64,000 bases of DNA from Gluconobacter sp. P1C6_b (GTDB lineage: Bacteria > Pseudomonadota > Alphaproteobacteria > Acetobacterales > Acetobacteraceae): NCBI RefSeq assembly GCF_018811945.1, contig NZ_JACRVU010000012.1, forward strand, positions 39,525-103,524, in the 5' to 3' direction. A program made the translations under genes and the position numbers. Below, piece by piece: positions 1-9,673 of the stretch. Every line of letters begins with the position of its first letter. Within the stretch, counting starts at the first letter, position 1. The notes under the pieces are model-generated. The model searched no databases, was not told where the DNA came from, and saw only the letters and a program-made list of their open reading frames with translations.

Positions 1-413
1 TCAGATAGGCGATCCGTGACAATATCGAGGCTCTCCCTGACCCCTTTTGTGCCGGGCTCCACGCCTCCCACCACGATGGTCAGGATCTTGCCTCCCAGAT
101 CGGCAGTCTCATCGATGGAACGGTGGAAATCATCCACGACCGCCTGCCGTCCATGAGGTGCGAGAGGCCCCACAAGAAACGGCGAACGGCACAGCCCCAC
201 GACCTCCACTCCGGCCTGCCGGGCATGCTGCCCGATGGCTGAAGCCCGGCCCTGAAGCTCCGGCCGCCAGAAGACGATACCGCCGATGCCACGCTCGGCA
301 CAGGCGTCGATCGTCCGTTCAGCAGACCATCCGGCCCCTGCCCCCGGCATATTGTGGCCGAGGGTCGCGGTGTTCAGGGCCAGCGCGGAATGATCGTGGG
401 TGAAGTCGCGCAT
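1..413 (-). CDS. Sugar phosphate isomerase/epimerase, TIM-barrel (partial, N-terminal part)
   Basis: Only the first 137 codons are in the window; the gene runs off the left edge. The protein begins MRDFTHDHSALALNTATLG and continues with the (beta/alpha) pattern of the AP-endonuclease-2/xylose-isomerase-like superfamily, for example a strand-like VVGLCRSPFLVG and later KILTIVVGG. These enzymes isomerise or epimerise sugars or sugar acids in the cytosol. The ATG overlaps the stop codon of the upstream DUF993 gene by one base (TGATG), so the two are almost certainly translationally coupled. This gene type is often found beside DUF993 genes, which supports a joint role in breaking down a carbohydrate-like substrate. 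The substrate cannot be told from the sequence. Confidence 0.8.
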   Translation of the reverse strand, partial: MRDFTHDHSALALNTATLGHNMPGAGAGWSAERTIDACAERGIGGIVFWRPELQGRASAIGQHARQAGVEVVGLCRSPFLVGPLAPHGRQAVVDDFHRSIDETADLGGKILTIVVGGVEPGTKGVRESLDIVTDRLS

Positions 414-1564
414 CAGTCGGCCCCATAGAGCGACAGATGCGACTTCATGCGCCGGACGGCCAGTTCCGGATTGCGGAGCAGCCCGCAGCCATCCGCCAGC
501 CGGAAAATGTCCGTGAAATACGGCAGTGGCCGCATGGACTGCGCACCACCCAGCATGATGAAGTGATCCTGAAAGCCGTTCAGCCAGGCCAAGAACACGA
601 CACCTGTCTTGTAATACTGGGTTGGCGCCTTGAAGATCACCCGGGCCAGCGGAACCGTGGGGTCCAGCGCCGCGCGGAAAGCGGCTTTGTCGCCTTCACC
701 GAGTTTGCTCACCGCATAAGCGGCCAGTGGCGCCAGCGGATCGAACACCCCCAGAAGCGCATGGCTGAAGCCCTGCTCGTCGCCTTCGATCAGTTCCGGG
801 TAGTTGAAGTCATCCCCGGTATACATTCTCACGCCTGCCGGAAGCAGACGGCGCATCCGGATTTCCTTTTCCTTGTCCAGAAGGGAAATCTTGATACCGT
901 CCACCTTGGAGACGTTCTGCCCGATCATTTCCAGCACGGTTTCCAGCGCCTGATCGAAACTGTTCGTACCCCAGTATCCGGCCAAAGCGGGGTCGAACGC
1001 CTCACCGAGCCAGTGTAGGATGACTGGTTCATCGCAGGCGGAAAGGACTTCGCGGTAGACGCGCAGATAGTCTTCCGGCCCCTTTGCCACCCGGACCAGT
1101 GCCCGGCTGGCCATCAGGATGATCCGGCCACCGACGGCCTGAATGGCTTCGACCTGTTCCAGATAGGCGCGGATAACCGCATCCACGTCGCGCACATCTA
1201 CCGGGTCCAGATGATCGGTTCCGCAGCCATTGACCACATCGGCGTCCGGCAGTTCAGCTTTCGTCCGGCGGATCAGTTCCAGCGCCATCGGCCAGTCCAG
1301 ACCCATGCCACGCTGGGCCGTGTCCATCGCTTCGGCGATGCCGAGCCCAAGATCCGCGAGGTGGCGGCGGAACGCCATCGTCTTGTCCCAGTCGATGGCG
1401 CCAGATCCAGATGGGTCCTTCGCCGTATAGGGATTGGCGACGACATGGGCTGCGGAATAGACGATCCGCGCCGGATTGCGGTCCAGTGTTCCTGTCGGCG
1501 CCGGTGTTCCGATCAGGTGATAGTCCGTCTTCCGGCCGGTTTCATCGGGAAGAATGATTTTCAT
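413..1564 (-). CDS. DUF993 / dihydrodipicolinate-synthase-like aldolase
   Basis: A 383-residue cytosolic protein resembling the DUF993 branch of the DHDPS/N-acetylneuraminate-lyase class I aldolase superfamily. The candidate Schiff-base lysine is K225 in VDGIKISLLD, matching the GIK motif of DHDPS enzymes. Conserved-looking blocks are NGCGTDHLDP (about 112-121) and YTGDDFNYPELI (about 247-258). Family members are expected to make or break a C-C bond next to a 2-oxo acid, but DUF993 proteins have no agreed reaction. It lies third in a leftward unit, 8 bases after the SDR gene and overlapping the sugar isomerase. The assignment to the family is good; the reaction is unknown. Confidence 0.8.
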   Translation of the reverse strand: MKIILPDETGRKTDYHLIGTPAPTGTLDRNPARIVYSAAHVVANPYTAKDPSGSGAIDWDKTMAFRRHLADLGLGIAEAMDTAQRGMGLDWPMALELIRRTKAELPDADVVNGCGTDHLDPVDVRDVDAVIRAYLEQVEAIQAVGGRIILMASRALVRVAKGPEDYLRVYREVLSACDEPVILHWLGEAFDPALAGYWGTNSFDQALETVLEMIGQNVSKVDGIKISLLDKEKEIRMRRLLPAGVRMYTGDDFNYPELIEGDEQGFSHALLGVFDPLAPLAAYAVSKLGEGDKAAFRAALDPTVPLARVIFKAPTQYYKTGVVFLAWLNGFQDHFIMLGGAQSMRPLPYFTDIFRLADGCGLLRNPELAVRRMKSHLSLYGAD

Positions 1565-1572
1565 GACCGTTC

Positions 1573-2340
1573 TCAGAAACGCGGCACAAGCATTCCGGCA
1601 TCTGCCGAAATCACCTGGCCTGTGGTGTAGGGAAGTCCGCCCGAAGCGAGGGTCGCGATGATGCCGCCCACGTCCTCGGGTTCGCCGACGCGGGGCAGCA
1701 GGGTCAGCCCGTCTATGGCGCGCTGACGGTACTGCTCGATCACGGCTGCCGTCATATCCGTGGCGATCAGGCCGGGCTGAACATCATAGACCGCGATGTT
1801 TTCCGGGCCGAGCCGTACGGCCAGAGCCTTGGACACCATCGCCGCAGCCGCCTTGGACGCACAGTATTCGGAGCGCTGGACCGCCACGGCGGTAGCGTTG
1901 GACGACGTCACATTCACGATGGAATGAAACACGTTCTCGGGTCGCGACCGCGACAGGAGCAGCTTCGCAAAGGCCTGCGAGAGAAAGAACAGCGCCTTGG
2001 TTTTTACCGTCAGGCAGCGGTCCCAGCTCGCTTCGCTCACGTCCAGCAGGTCGCCACGCTGGAGAACGCCGACGCCAGCATTGTTCACGAGCGTCGTCAG
2101 CGGCCCAAGTTCGGCCTCGACCTGCGCCAGCCGCTCCGCATGGATGGAGAGATCCGTGATGTCGAACGGGAGCGCCATGACGGATGCTCCAGTTTCGGAC
2201 AGACGGCTGACAGCCGAACGCAGTTCCTCGTCATCGAACGGTCCATTGACCGCTAAAGCGAAGCCCCGTTTCGCCAGAGCCTGAGCCGCAGCGAAACCGA
2301 TGCCCCGGGAGGAACCGGTGACGAGAGCGACCTGTCTCAT
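1573..2340 (-). CDS. Short-chain dehydrogenase/reductase (3-oxoacyl-ACP reductase-like)
   Basis: A 255-residue classical SDR. The N-terminal cofactor motif TGSSRGIG lies at about residues 8-15, NNAG near 87-90, and the catalytic YCASK (YxxxK) near 160 follows a run of serines (NVTSSN) that supplies the catalytic Ser. It should oxidise or reduce a hydroxyl/keto group with NAD(P)(H) in the cytosol. The ATG overlaps the stop of the acyl-CoA dehydrogenase gene by four bases (ATGA). Next to that gene it could act as a hydroxyacyl-CoA dehydrogenase, but a sugar-type substrate fits the neighbouring aldolase and isomerase equally well. Confidence 0.88.
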   Translation of the reverse strand: MRQVALVTGSSRGIGFAAAQALAKRGFALAVNGPFDDEELRSAVSRLSETGASVMALPFDITDLSIHAERLAQVEAELGPLTTLVNNAGVGVLQRGDLLDVSEASWDRCLTVKTKALFFLSQAFAKLLLSRSRPENVFHSIVNVTSSNATAVAVQRSEYCASKAAAAMVSKALAVRLGPENIAVYDVQPGLIATDMTAAVIEQYRQRAIDGLTLLPRVGEPEDVGGIIATLASGGLPYTTGQVISADAGMLVPRF

Positions 2341-3479
2341 GCCCGTGCGCCCTTGCGGAGCAGTTCACGCGCGATGATCATGCGCTGGATCTGGTTGGTG
2401 CCCTCGTAGATCTGGGTGATCTTGGCATCGCGGTACAGACGCTCGACTTCGAAGCCACGGATGTAGCCCGAACCACCAAAGACCTGCACGGCATCGGCCG
2501 TCCGGGCCACCGCCATGTCACCGGCAAAGCACTTGGCCATGGAGCATGAGCGCGTGGCGTCCTGCCCGCGGTCGATCTTCGTAGCCGCCGAATGGACCAG
2601 AAGGCGTGCGGCCTCAATGTCCTTGGCCATGTCAGCTAGAAGCCACTGCACGCCCTGAAACTCGGAGATATGCTTGCCGAACTGCTTGCGCGTTCCGGCA
2701 TAATCCACTGCCGCTTCAAGACCCGCCTGTGCAATACCGACAGCGAGAGCCGCGATGCCAACGCGCCCCTTGTCAAGCACGCTCATCATCATGTGGAAGC
2801 CACGGTTCATCTCGCCCAGCAGCGCATCGCTCCCCAGACGGACATCCGAGAAGTCGAGAGCACCGACCTGGCTCGCCCGCTGGCCCATCTTGTGTTCCTT
2901 GGGACCGCGCTCGACACCCTTGGCATGCAGGTCCACGATAAAGATGGACATGCCGCGGTTGCCCGCTTCCTTGTCGGTGCGAGCCAGAACAAATCCGGTA
3001 TCAGCGACCGGCGCGTTGTGGATCCAGATCTTGCCGCCGTTGAGAACCCAGCCATCCCCGTCACGCACGGCCGTCGTGCGGATACCGGAGACATCCGTGC
3101 CAGCCTCGGGCTCCGTAATACAATAAGCGACCTTGCGCTTCATGGAGAGGATGTCGGGCAGCATCTTCTGCTGTTCCGGCGTTCCGTGACGGACCAGAAG
3201 TGTGGAGATCAGTTCCACCAGACCGCACTGGTCGGCCACGCTGGCATAGCCACGGGACAGCTCTTCCATCACGACCGCATAGGTCAGCGTATCAAAACCC
3301 GGTCCGCCCAGTTCCTCGGGCACAGCGATGCCGAACAGGCCCAGCTTGCCCATTTCTTCATAAATCTCTGCCGGGAAGCGCTCCTCACGGTCCAGCGCCT
3401 CGGCGGCGGGACGGATGACGTTATCCACGAAAGACCGTGTCGTTTCGCGGACCTCTTCCTGCATTTCGTTCAGAAACAT
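2337..3479 (-). CDS. Acyl-CoA dehydrogenase, FAD-dependent
   Basis: About 380 residues, the usual length of short-chain acyl-CoA dehydrogenases. The family signature is seen as YCITEPEAGTD and the C-terminal catalytic glutamate as IYEGTNQIQR (about E359). The enzyme would introduce an alpha-beta double bond into an acyl-CoA, passing electrons to ETF. An in-frame GTG lies 12 bases upstream, but GGAG sits 8 bases before the ATG at 3479, so that start is chosen. It is the first gene of the unit acyl-CoA dehydrogenase-SDR-DUF993-isomerase, with a candidate TetR operator 17 bases upstream of the ATG. An acyl-CoA dehydrogenase beside sugar-type enzymes is unusual and suggests a specialised pathway. 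Confidence 0.9.
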   Translation of the reverse strand: MFLNEMQEEVRETTRSFVDNVIRPAAEALDREERFPAEIYEEMGKLGLFGIAVPEELGGPGFDTLTYAVVMEELSRGYASVADQCGLVELISTLLVRHGTPEQQKMLPDILSMKRKVAYCITEPEAGTDVSGIRTTAVRDGDGWVLNGGKIWIHNAPVADTGFVLARTDKEAGNRGMSIFIVDLHAKGVERGPKEHKMGQRASQVGALDFSDVRLGSDALLGEMNRGFHMMMSVLDKGRVGIAALAVGIAQAGLEAAVDYAGTRKQFGKHISEFQGVQWLLADMAKDIEAARLLVHSAATKIDRGQDATRSCSMAKCFAGDMAVARTADAVQVFGGSGYIRGFEVERLYRDAKITQIYEGTNQIQRMIIARELLRKGARA

Positions 3480-3495
3480 AGCCGACTCCACATAA

Positions 3496-3515
3496 GTAAC
3501 TAACTGGATGGTTAC
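3496..3515. promoter_or_regulatory. Candidate TetR operator A
   Basis: A 20-bp inverted repeat GTAAC-N10-GTTAC (inner bases TAACTGGATG) between the glycerate kinase stop and the acyl-CoA dehydrogenase start. Sixteen of its 20 positions match the site before the CoA-transferase gene at 6478-6497. Its position just before the start codon suits repression of the downstream unit. Assignment to the TetR at 10013 is an inference from proximity. Confidence 0.6.
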
Positions 3516-3589
3516 CAGAAAATCTGTTAAAAACTACGGCTTTCGCCACACTCACCGATCAATCATTATTGAAGCTTTCCGAGCCGCTC

Positions 3590-4852
3590 CTAACGAACCA
3601 GCACGGCTCTGAAATCATTGACATTTGTCCCGGTTGGCCCCGGAACAAACAGGTCTCCCAGCGCCTCGAACGCGGTATAGGCGTCGTTCTCCATCAGAAG
3701 ATCGGTCGGGTTGAACCCCTTTTCCCTCAGGCGCTCCATACTGACGCCATCGGCAAACGCACCGGCATTGTCTTCCGAACCGTCAATGCCATCGGTATCC
3801 GCCGCCAGAGCCGAAAACGGCAGGCCTTCCGCCGCCAGCGCAAAAGCCAGAAGGAACTCGGTATTGCGCCCCCCCCGGCCTCCCTGCCCGCGTATGGTTA
3901 CGGTAGTCTCACCGCCTGACAGAATGACGACCGGCCGCCGGAAAGGGCGTCCCCTCAGGATGACTTCCCGCACCAGCGCGGCATGAACCTTGGCGACGTC
4001 CCGGGACTCGCCTTCGATCGCATCCGACAGGATCACGGGATAGATCCCGGCCTGTCGTACCTTCTCCGCCGCTGCTTCAAGCGACAGATGTGCCGAGGCA
4101 ATCACACGCACTTCATTCCTGCTGAACACCGGATCGGTTGCCAGTGGTGCGCGGCCTTCTTCGCCCTCAAGCCAGGACTGGATTTTTTCGGGCAGACGCA
4201 GTTTCCATGTCTTTGCCAGACGACGGGCATCTTCCCGCGTTCCCAGATCTGGCACGGTAGGTCCGGAAGCCACCTGTGCAGGATCGTCAAACGGAACATC
4301 CGAGACTACCAGCGAGACGACTTTTGCCGGAGCGGCTGCGGCCGCAAGACGGCCGCCCTTGATGCCCGACACCTGCTTGCGGATGCTATTCATAACGGAA
4401 ATCGGTGCGCCGGACGCCAGCAGGACACGGTTCAGTTCGGCCTCATCCTCAAGCGTCATGCCCGGCGGCGGAGATGGCAGCAGAGCCGACCCGCCCCCAC
4501 AGATGAGCGCCACAACAAGATCGTCCGGTCCCAGCCCCTTGACCGTCTCGAAAAGCGCGTCCGTAGCTTTCAGACCCGCCTCATCCGGCACCGGATGCGA
4601 AGCCTCCATCACACGGATAAACTGCGTCGGGCAGACATTCCCGTAACGTGTGACCACCACGCCGCTGAGCGGCCCTCTCCAGACCCGCTCGAAAGCCGCC
4701 GCCAGCTGAGCCACCCCTTTACCGGCACCAACCACAACCGTCCGGCCCTTCGGGGGCTCGGGCAGATGTGCCTCCAGGATCTGCTCCGGCTCGGCCGCGC
4801 CAACGGCGGCGTCGAAGAGTCCTGTCAGAAACATGCGGTCCTCAAGCATCAT
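3590..4852 (-). CDS. Glycerate 2-kinase / TtuD-like (MOFRL family)
   Basis: A 420-residue protein of the DUF4147-MOFRL family, with VVGAGKGVAQLA (about 39-50) and the glycine-rich LICGGGSALLPSP (about 116-128) near the N-terminal half, and the C-terminal MOFRL part with GQGGRGGRNTEF and ADTDGIDGSEDNAGA. Family members phosphorylate D-glycerate to 2-phosphoglycerate with ATP; some were named hydroxypyruvate reductase TtuD in tartrate loci. AGGAA lies 7 bases before the ATG at 4852. It is second in a unit after the CoA-transferase. In this cluster it would feed glycerate, for example from an aldolase-derived aldehyde, into central metabolism; that link is an inference. Confidence 0.88.
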   Translation of the reverse strand: MMLEDRMFLTGLFDAAVGAAEPEQILEAHLPEPPKGRTVVVGAGKGVAQLAAAFERVWRGPLSGVVVTRYGNVCPTQFIRVMEASHPVPDEAGLKATDALFETVKGLGPDDLVVALICGGGSALLPSPPPGMTLEDEAELNRVLLASGAPISVMNSIRKQVSGIKGGRLAAAAAPAKVVSLVVSDVPFDDPAQVASGPTVPDLGTREDARRLAKTWKLRLPEKIQSWLEGEEGRAPLATDPVFSRNEVRVIASAHLSLEAAAEKVRQAGIYPVILSDAIEGESRDVAKVHAALVREVILRGRPFRRPVVILSGGETTVTIRGQGGRGGRNTEFLLAFALAAEGLPFSALAADTDGIDGSEDNAGAFADGVSMERLREKGFNPTDLLMENDAYTAFEALGDLFVPGPTGTNVNDFRAVLVR

Positions 4853-4892
4853 GGTCAGTTCCTGTCTGTCCGTCTGGCGCTGGGGGTAAAGG

Positions 4893-6464
4893 TCACAGGG
4901 TCAGTCCCATGGGCTCATCACGGAACAGGGCCGCGTCCATTTCCTTCAGGTCGGGCGACACCTCGAGATGAGCGGTCGCCTGATCCAGAATGTCACGCTG
5001 CAAGTCGATCCCCGGCGCGATTTCAGTGACCGTCAGCTTGCCATCCAGCAACCTCAGAACGCAACGCTCCGTCACATACGTGATCTCCTGGCCGGTTTCG
5101 GTGGCACGTCCGCCAGAAAAACTGACCTGCGACACTTCGGGCACAATCTTCGCGATCTTGCCTTCCCTATCGATCACCAGACGGCCGCCCTCGATATGCA
5201 TCTTCGCCCCGGCATTGAAATTGCCCGAGAAAATGATGCGCCTGGCCCGCGCCGTAATATCAACGAACCCCCCGGCTCCCGCCGTGCGATGCGGTGTGGC
5301 GGCCAGACGGCTGACATTCACCGAACCGTTCTGTCCAATCTCAAGGAAGGACAGCAGGGAGCAGTCGAAACCACCTGCCTGGAAATAGGAAAACTGATGG
5401 GGCGAGGCCACGAAAGCCTCAGCGTTACTGGCGCAGCCGAACTTGAAGTCGAGCAGCGGGATACCACCCACGGCACCCTGTTCGATCACCCAGGTTACAG
5501 CGCCGTGACGTCCTTCCTCCAGCAGGATACGCGGGACATTTGCGGAAATACCAAAGCCGATATTCACCGCCCAGCCCTGTCTCAGCTCCTGCGCTACGCG
5601 ACGGGCCATGACTTTGGACGGACCAAAGTCCGGAATATCGAATGTGGAAAGCGGGCGGAAAATCTCGCCGGAAATGGCGGGATCGTAGGCCGTTGCGGTG
5701 GTCTGGAGCTGCTCCGGGGCCTCGACGATCACGTCCACCAGAATACCCGGAACCTTGACGTCATGCGGTTTGAGCGTGCCCTGCGCTGCCACACGACGGA
5801 CCTGCGCAATCACCAGACCGCCATTGTTATGGGCCGCCAGAGCCATTTCCATGGCACCGAGCGTCGCACCTTCCTGCTCGAAGGTCAGGTTGCCGTTCTC
5901 ATCGGCGGTGGAACCGCGAATGATCGCGACATCCGGACGCAGCGCCGGAAAATACAGCCAGTCCTCACCCTCGAAATCCATGTGACGGACGAGCGGGTTC
6001 AGCCGTGCTGTCTCATTCATCGCGCAGCCGTCACGCTGCGGGTCTACGAAGGTATCCAGCCCAACCTTGGTCAGGACGCCAGGACGTTTTGCCGCCCCTT
6101 CCCGCAGCATGTCGAAAATCACGCCGGACGGGACATTATAGGCGGCCAGATCTTCTGCCTGGATCCGCTGCCAGATCAGCGGCGGCTCGGCATTGCTCGG
6201 GCCGGACGGATAGGACCCGCCGATGATCTTCGTGATCATGCCAGGACGGGCGAGATGGTCCACGCCCTTGGTCCCGAACATGTCACCTGCAGCAATCGGA
6301 TGGATGGTCGTCAGTTTCGAAGGAGATTTCGTGGCCTCGAAACGCTGTCCCAGTGCCTCGAGAACCGCGTCGGGACACAGAAGCCCCGAGGACGAATTGA
6401 CGGCAACCATGGCTCCGTCCCTGATGAGGCTCACAGCCTCGGTCGCTGTCCTGACTTTCGTCAT
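4893..6464 (-). CDS. Acyl-CoA:acetate/propionate CoA-transferase (YdiF-like)
   Basis: About 523 residues, with fused alpha and beta domains as in YdiF/propionate CoA-transferases (family I). The predicted covalent glutamate is E328 in TWVIEQGAVGG, which matches the known Glu-x-Gly position. It would activate a carboxylate to its CoA thioester by transfer from acetyl-CoA or another donor. The frame is open further upstream, but the start MTKVRTATEA at 6464 begins the homologous protein and places operator B 14 bases before it. Together with GMC dehydrogenase, ALDH and acyl-CoA dehydrogenase it completes a plausible alcohol-aldehyde-acid-acyl-CoA-enoyl-CoA series. Confidence 0.88.
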   Translation of the reverse strand: MTKVRTATEAVSLIRDGAMVAVNSSSGLLCPDAVLEALGQRFEATKSPSKLTTIHPIAAGDMFGTKGVDHLARPGMITKIIGGSYPSGPSNAEPPLIWQRIQAEDLAAYNVPSGVIFDMLREGAAKRPGVLTKVGLDTFVDPQRDGCAMNETARLNPLVRHMDFEGEDWLYFPALRPDVAIIRGSTADENGNLTFEQEGATLGAMEMALAAHNNGGLVIAQVRRVAAQGTLKPHDVKVPGILVDVIVEAPEQLQTTATAYDPAISGEIFRPLSTFDIPDFGPSKVMARRVAQELRQGWAVNIGFGISANVPRILLEEGRHGAVTWVIEQGAVGGIPLLDFKFGCASNAEAFVASPHQFSYFQAGGFDCSLLSFLEIGQNGSVNVSRLAATPHRTAGAGGFVDITARARRIIFSGNFNAGAKMHIEGGRLVIDREGKIAKIVPEVSQVSFSGGRATETGQEITYVTERCVLRLLDGKLTVTEIAPGIDLQRDILDQATAHLEVSPDLKEMDAALFRDEPMGLTL

Positions 6465-6477
6465 CTTGCAATGCCTT

Positions 6478-6497
6478 GTATCTAACTGGTTAGTTAC
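6478..6497. promoter_or_regulatory. Candidate TetR operator B
   Basis: GTATC-TAACTGGTTA-GTTAC, a 20-bp imperfect inverted repeat in the 117-bp gap before the CoA-transferase. It shares the core TAACTGG and the right half GTTAC with operator A at the same spacing and a similar distance from the start codon. Confidence 0.6.
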
Positions 6498-6581
6498 TAT
6501 AATTTCGAATGAAAAAGTCCAGCAGGGCAGCAAGACTTTTCCGCTATTCCGTGTTTTCAGGTGATACGGGGATATCCCGGA

Positions 6582-8177
6582 TCAGGCGTTCCCCTGAATG
6601 AAATCCGCTGCCCGCTCACTGATCATGATCGTCGCGGCATTGGTGTTGGAACCGAGCAGCGACGGCATGACCGAGCTATCACAGATCCGGATGCCTTCAA
6701 GACCATGAACCTTCAGACGCGGATCGACGACGGACATGTCATCCCGCCCCATCTTACAGGTGCATGTCGGATGATAGGACGTCCGGCCATGCTCTCGGGC
6801 ATAGTCGCGATACATCTGCATTGTCGGTTGTTTACCGCTAAAGAAGCAGGTTTTCCGGATGTGCTTCTGCAAGGACGGCTGGGAGAACATCTCGTAGCTC
6901 AGACGCACACCTTCCGCAGAGGTTTCAAGGTCGGCCGGGTCGCCAAGAAAGTTGGGATCGACCATCGGATTGACCCTCGGATCTGCCGAACGCAGCCGGA
7001 CGGTTCCGCGTGACTTCGGACGCAGCACATAGCTGTTCAGCGTAATCCCGGACGCTCCCTTGGGAACGGACGTCACTCCAGCCTCAGCGCCTGCCCCCGC
7101 CAAGAAATGGAACTGGAGGTCAGGAACACCCGATGACGGGTCCGAGTACCAGAACGCGCCCCCCTCAACCACGTTGGACGCGACGGGACCGGATCTGAAC
7201 ATGGTGTATTCAAGACCTGCCCACAGCATCCAGTGCAGTTTCCGGTACTTATCAAAGCTTTCATCCGTCTTGAGCTCCGCTACGATATCCACACCGAAAT
7301 GATCTTGAAGATTCTCGCCTACGCCCGGCAGATCCTGCACGACGGAGATGCCATTTTCGCGAAGATGCGCGGCAGGCCCGACGCCTGACAGCATCATCAG
7401 CTTTGGCGTTCCGATCGCTCCGGCCGTCACAACGATTTCCTGGCTCGCTTCGGCGGTATTCAGGGTTCCGTTGGCGATATACTGTACACCCGTCGCCCGC
7501 GTCCCGTTGAAGACGATCTTCAGCACCAGCGCCCGCGTCACAACCGTCAGATTCTTCCGCCCCAGAGCCGGACGCAGATACCCCACAGCCGTCGAGCAGC
7601 GCCGGTTGTTCCGAATGGTCATCTGATAGATGCCTGCACCTTCCTGCGTTGCACCATTGAAGTCAGGGTTATAGGGCAGCCCCATTTCCTGACAGCTCTG
7701 CACGAAGGCACGGCTGGTCGGGTTCGGCTCTGCAAGGTTGGACACACCGAGCGGTCCGTTCGTACCATGCCAGTCTCCTGCCAAAATTGTATTACCCTCC
7801 GACCGGATGAAGTACTTCTGGATGTCCCGGAAGCTCCAGCCATCCGCACCTTCCGCCGCCCAGCGGTCGAAATCGGAAGGATGTCCCCGCGTAAAGACTT
7901 CCGCGTTGATGGACGATCCGCCGCCCAGAATCCGGCCCTGCACATAGGGAATCTGGCGGTTGTTCGCATGTTTCTGCGGCTCCGTCAGAAGATCCCAGGT
8001 ATGCGGCCCCGTGGTCATCTTCGCGAAACCGACCGGCATGTGGATCAGAGGATGCGTATCCCGCCGGCCTGCCTCGATAAGACAGACACGGACGGAAGGA
8101 TTTTCGGAAAGGCGGGCTGCGAGAACACAGCCAGCCGAACCGCCACCGACAACAATGTAATCAAAACCGCTCGTCAT
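6582..8177 (-). CDS. GMC-family FAD-dependent alcohol/choline dehydrogenase
   Basis: About 531 residues. The N-terminus [20 protein letters not shown] carries the Rossmann GxGxxG FAD motif at about 11-16. Near the C-terminus are [10 protein letters not shown] (active-site histidine) and [13 protein letters not shown] (the conserved Asn region). The enzyme should oxidise a primary alcohol to an aldehyde, with electrons going to oxygen or the quinone pool as in AlkJ/BetA-type members. The frame is open upstream to 8336, but the ATG at 8177 overlaps the ALDH stop by one base (TAATG) and begins the conserved FAD fold, so it is chosen. The overlap means coupling with the ALDH that would use its product. 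Confidence 0.92.
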   Translation of the reverse strand: MTSGFDYIVVGGGSAGCVLAARLSENPSVRVCLIEAGRRDTHPLIHMPVGFAKMTTGPHTWDLLTEPQKHANNRQIPYVQGRILGGGSSINAEVFTRGHPSDFDRWAAEGADGWSFRDIQKYFIRSEGNTILAGDWHGTNGPLGVSNLAEPNPTSRAFVQSCQEMGLPYNPDFNGATQEGAGIYQMTIRNNRRCSTAVGYLRPALGRKNLTVVTRALVLKIVFNGTRATGVQYIANGTLNTAEASQEIVVTAGAIGTPKLMMLSGVGPAAHLRENGISVVQDLPGVGENLQDHFGVDIVAELKTDESFDKYRKLHWMLWAGLEYTMFRSGPVASNVVEGGAFWYSDPSSGVPDLQFHFLAGAGAEAGVTSVPKGASGITLNSYVLRPKSRGTVRLRSADPRVNPMVDPNFLGDPADLETSAEGVRLSYEMFSQPSLQKHIRKTCFFSGKQPTMQMYRDYAREHGRTSYHPTCTCKMGRDDMSVVDPRLKVHGLEGIRICDSSVMPSLLGSNTNAATIMISERAADFIQGNA

Positions 8178-9673
8178 TACGAAATCCAGTGCGAACGTTT
8201 GCCAGTTTCGATATGGACAGATTTGATCTGCGTATATTCCTCGACGCCGTACAGACCGGCCTCGCGGCCCCAGCCCGACTGTTTGAAGCCACCCAGCGGC
8301 GTCTCGGGGCCACCGCTCATGATGGTGTTCACCCAAAAGCGGCCGGCGCGAACACGACGGGTCACGGCAAGCGCCTTGTCGATATCCTTGCTCCAGACCG
8401 ATGCGGCCAGACCGTAAACCGTATCATTGGCAATCGCGATCGCTTCATCGACGGTATCGAAATGGAAGGACGCCAGAACCGGTCCGAAAATCTCGTCACG
8501 TGCGATGCCCATCGAAGGCTTCACATCCGTGAAAAGCGTGGGCTGGATATACTGCCCCTTGCCGAAATCGACGGCGCCGCCGCCGCAAAGCACCTTCGCG
8601 CCTTCCGCCTTGCCCTTGGCAATATAGTCCAGAATGGTCTTGTTCTGCGCTTCCGTCGTGATGGCGCCGATCTGCGTTTCGGGATCAAACGGATCGCCAA
8701 CGCGGATCTTCTCCATTTTCGCCACGACAAGACGCTCGAACTTCTCGGCCACGGACCGCTCAACGATCAGACGGCTCGACGACACACAGCACTGCCCGGT
8801 GTTGAAGCTGATCCCGAAGGCGACGGCATCGGCCGCATCCTCGAGGTTGCTGTCAGCAAATACGACGATCGGGTTCTTGCCGCCAAGCTCAAGGCCCAGC
8901 TTCTTCAGGTTGCTGTCAGCCGCCGCGTGAATGCAGGACTTGCCGACGCCCGTCGACCCCGTAAAGGACAGCATGTCGATATCCTGGTGCTCGGTCATGG
9001 CCTGACCAACCGTGCGCCCCGTGCCTGTCACAACATTGAAGACACCTTTCGGCAGCCCGGCATCGGCAAGAACCTCCGCCAGAAGAAGAGTTGTGGCGCT
9101 CGTGACTTCGGCAGGCTTGACGACCAGCGTGCAGCCGGATGCGAGAATGAACGGAGCGCGCTCACACAGGATCATGAACGGAAAGTTCCACGGCGTAATC
9201 AGGCCGACCACACCGATGGGCTCACGCAGGACCATGCCGAACAGCCCCTCGCCCAGATTGTTGAACGTATCACCATGCAGCATCCGTGCAGCGCCGGCCG
9301 CCATCTCGAAACAGGCGATACAGTGATCGATCTCGCCTTTCGCCTGGCTGATGGGCTTCCCGTTTTCCAGAACTTCCCAGTAAGCGATATCATCGCGGCG
9401 CTCTCGCAGAAGGCCCGCTGCTTTCAAAAGAACTGCCGCACGATCCGCGGCCGCCAGGCCCGACCAGCTTCCGTTCTCGAAAGCACGACGTGCAGCAGTG
9501 ACTGCCTCATCAAGGTCCTCACGGGTGCAGCGTGGAATACGGGTGACGGGAACATCATGAGCCGGCGAGGAACGATCAAAAAAATCCTTACCTGCGCGCC
9601 ATTCTCCATCAATAAAGAATCGGAACTCACGCGGCTTTAACGGTAAAGATACTGTCTTTGAGACAACATTCAT
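8177..9673 (-). CDS. NAD(P)-dependent aldehyde dehydrogenase
   Basis: 498 residues with every ALDH landmark: TPWNFPFM (about 160-167), FTGSTGVGK (about 237-245), catalytic Glu262 in LELGGKN and nucleophile Cys296 in NTGQCCV. It oxidises an aldehyde to the carboxylate in the cytosol. It is first in a two-gene unit with the GMC dehydrogenase, so the pair would take an alcohol to an acid that the nearby CoA-transferase could activate. The candidate operator C lies about 174 bp upstream. The substrate is unknown. Confidence 0.93.
   Translation of the reverse strand: MNVVSKTVSLPLKPREFRFFIDGEWRAGKDFFDRSSPAHDVPVTRIPRCTREDLDEAVTAARRAFENGSWSGLAAADRAAVLLKAAGLLRERRDDIAYWEVLENGKPISQAKGEIDHCIACFEMAAGAARMLHGDTFNNLGEGLFGMVLREPIGVVGLITPWNFPFMILCERAPFILASGCTLVVKPAEVTSATTLLLAEVLADAGLPKGVFNVVTGTGRTVGQAMTEHQDIDMLSFTGSTGVGKSCIHAAADSNLKKLGLELGGKNPIVVFADSNLEDAADAVAFGISFNTGQCCVSSSRLIVERSVAEKFERLVVAKMEKIRVGDPFDPETQIGAITTEAQNKTILDYIAKGKAEGAKVLCGGGAVDFGKGQYIQPTLFTDVKPSMGIARDEIFGPVLASFHFDTVDEAIAIANDTVYGLAASVWSKDIDKALAVTRRVRAGRFWVNTIMSGGPETPLGGFKQSGWGREAGLYGVEEYTQIKSVHIETGKRSHWIS

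Noticed and set aside
4968..6485. Long rightward open frame opposite the CoA-transferase
   Set aside because: It is an antisense shadow of a well-recognised gene in GC-rich DNA; the product is Arg/His/Gln-rich and shows no family features.
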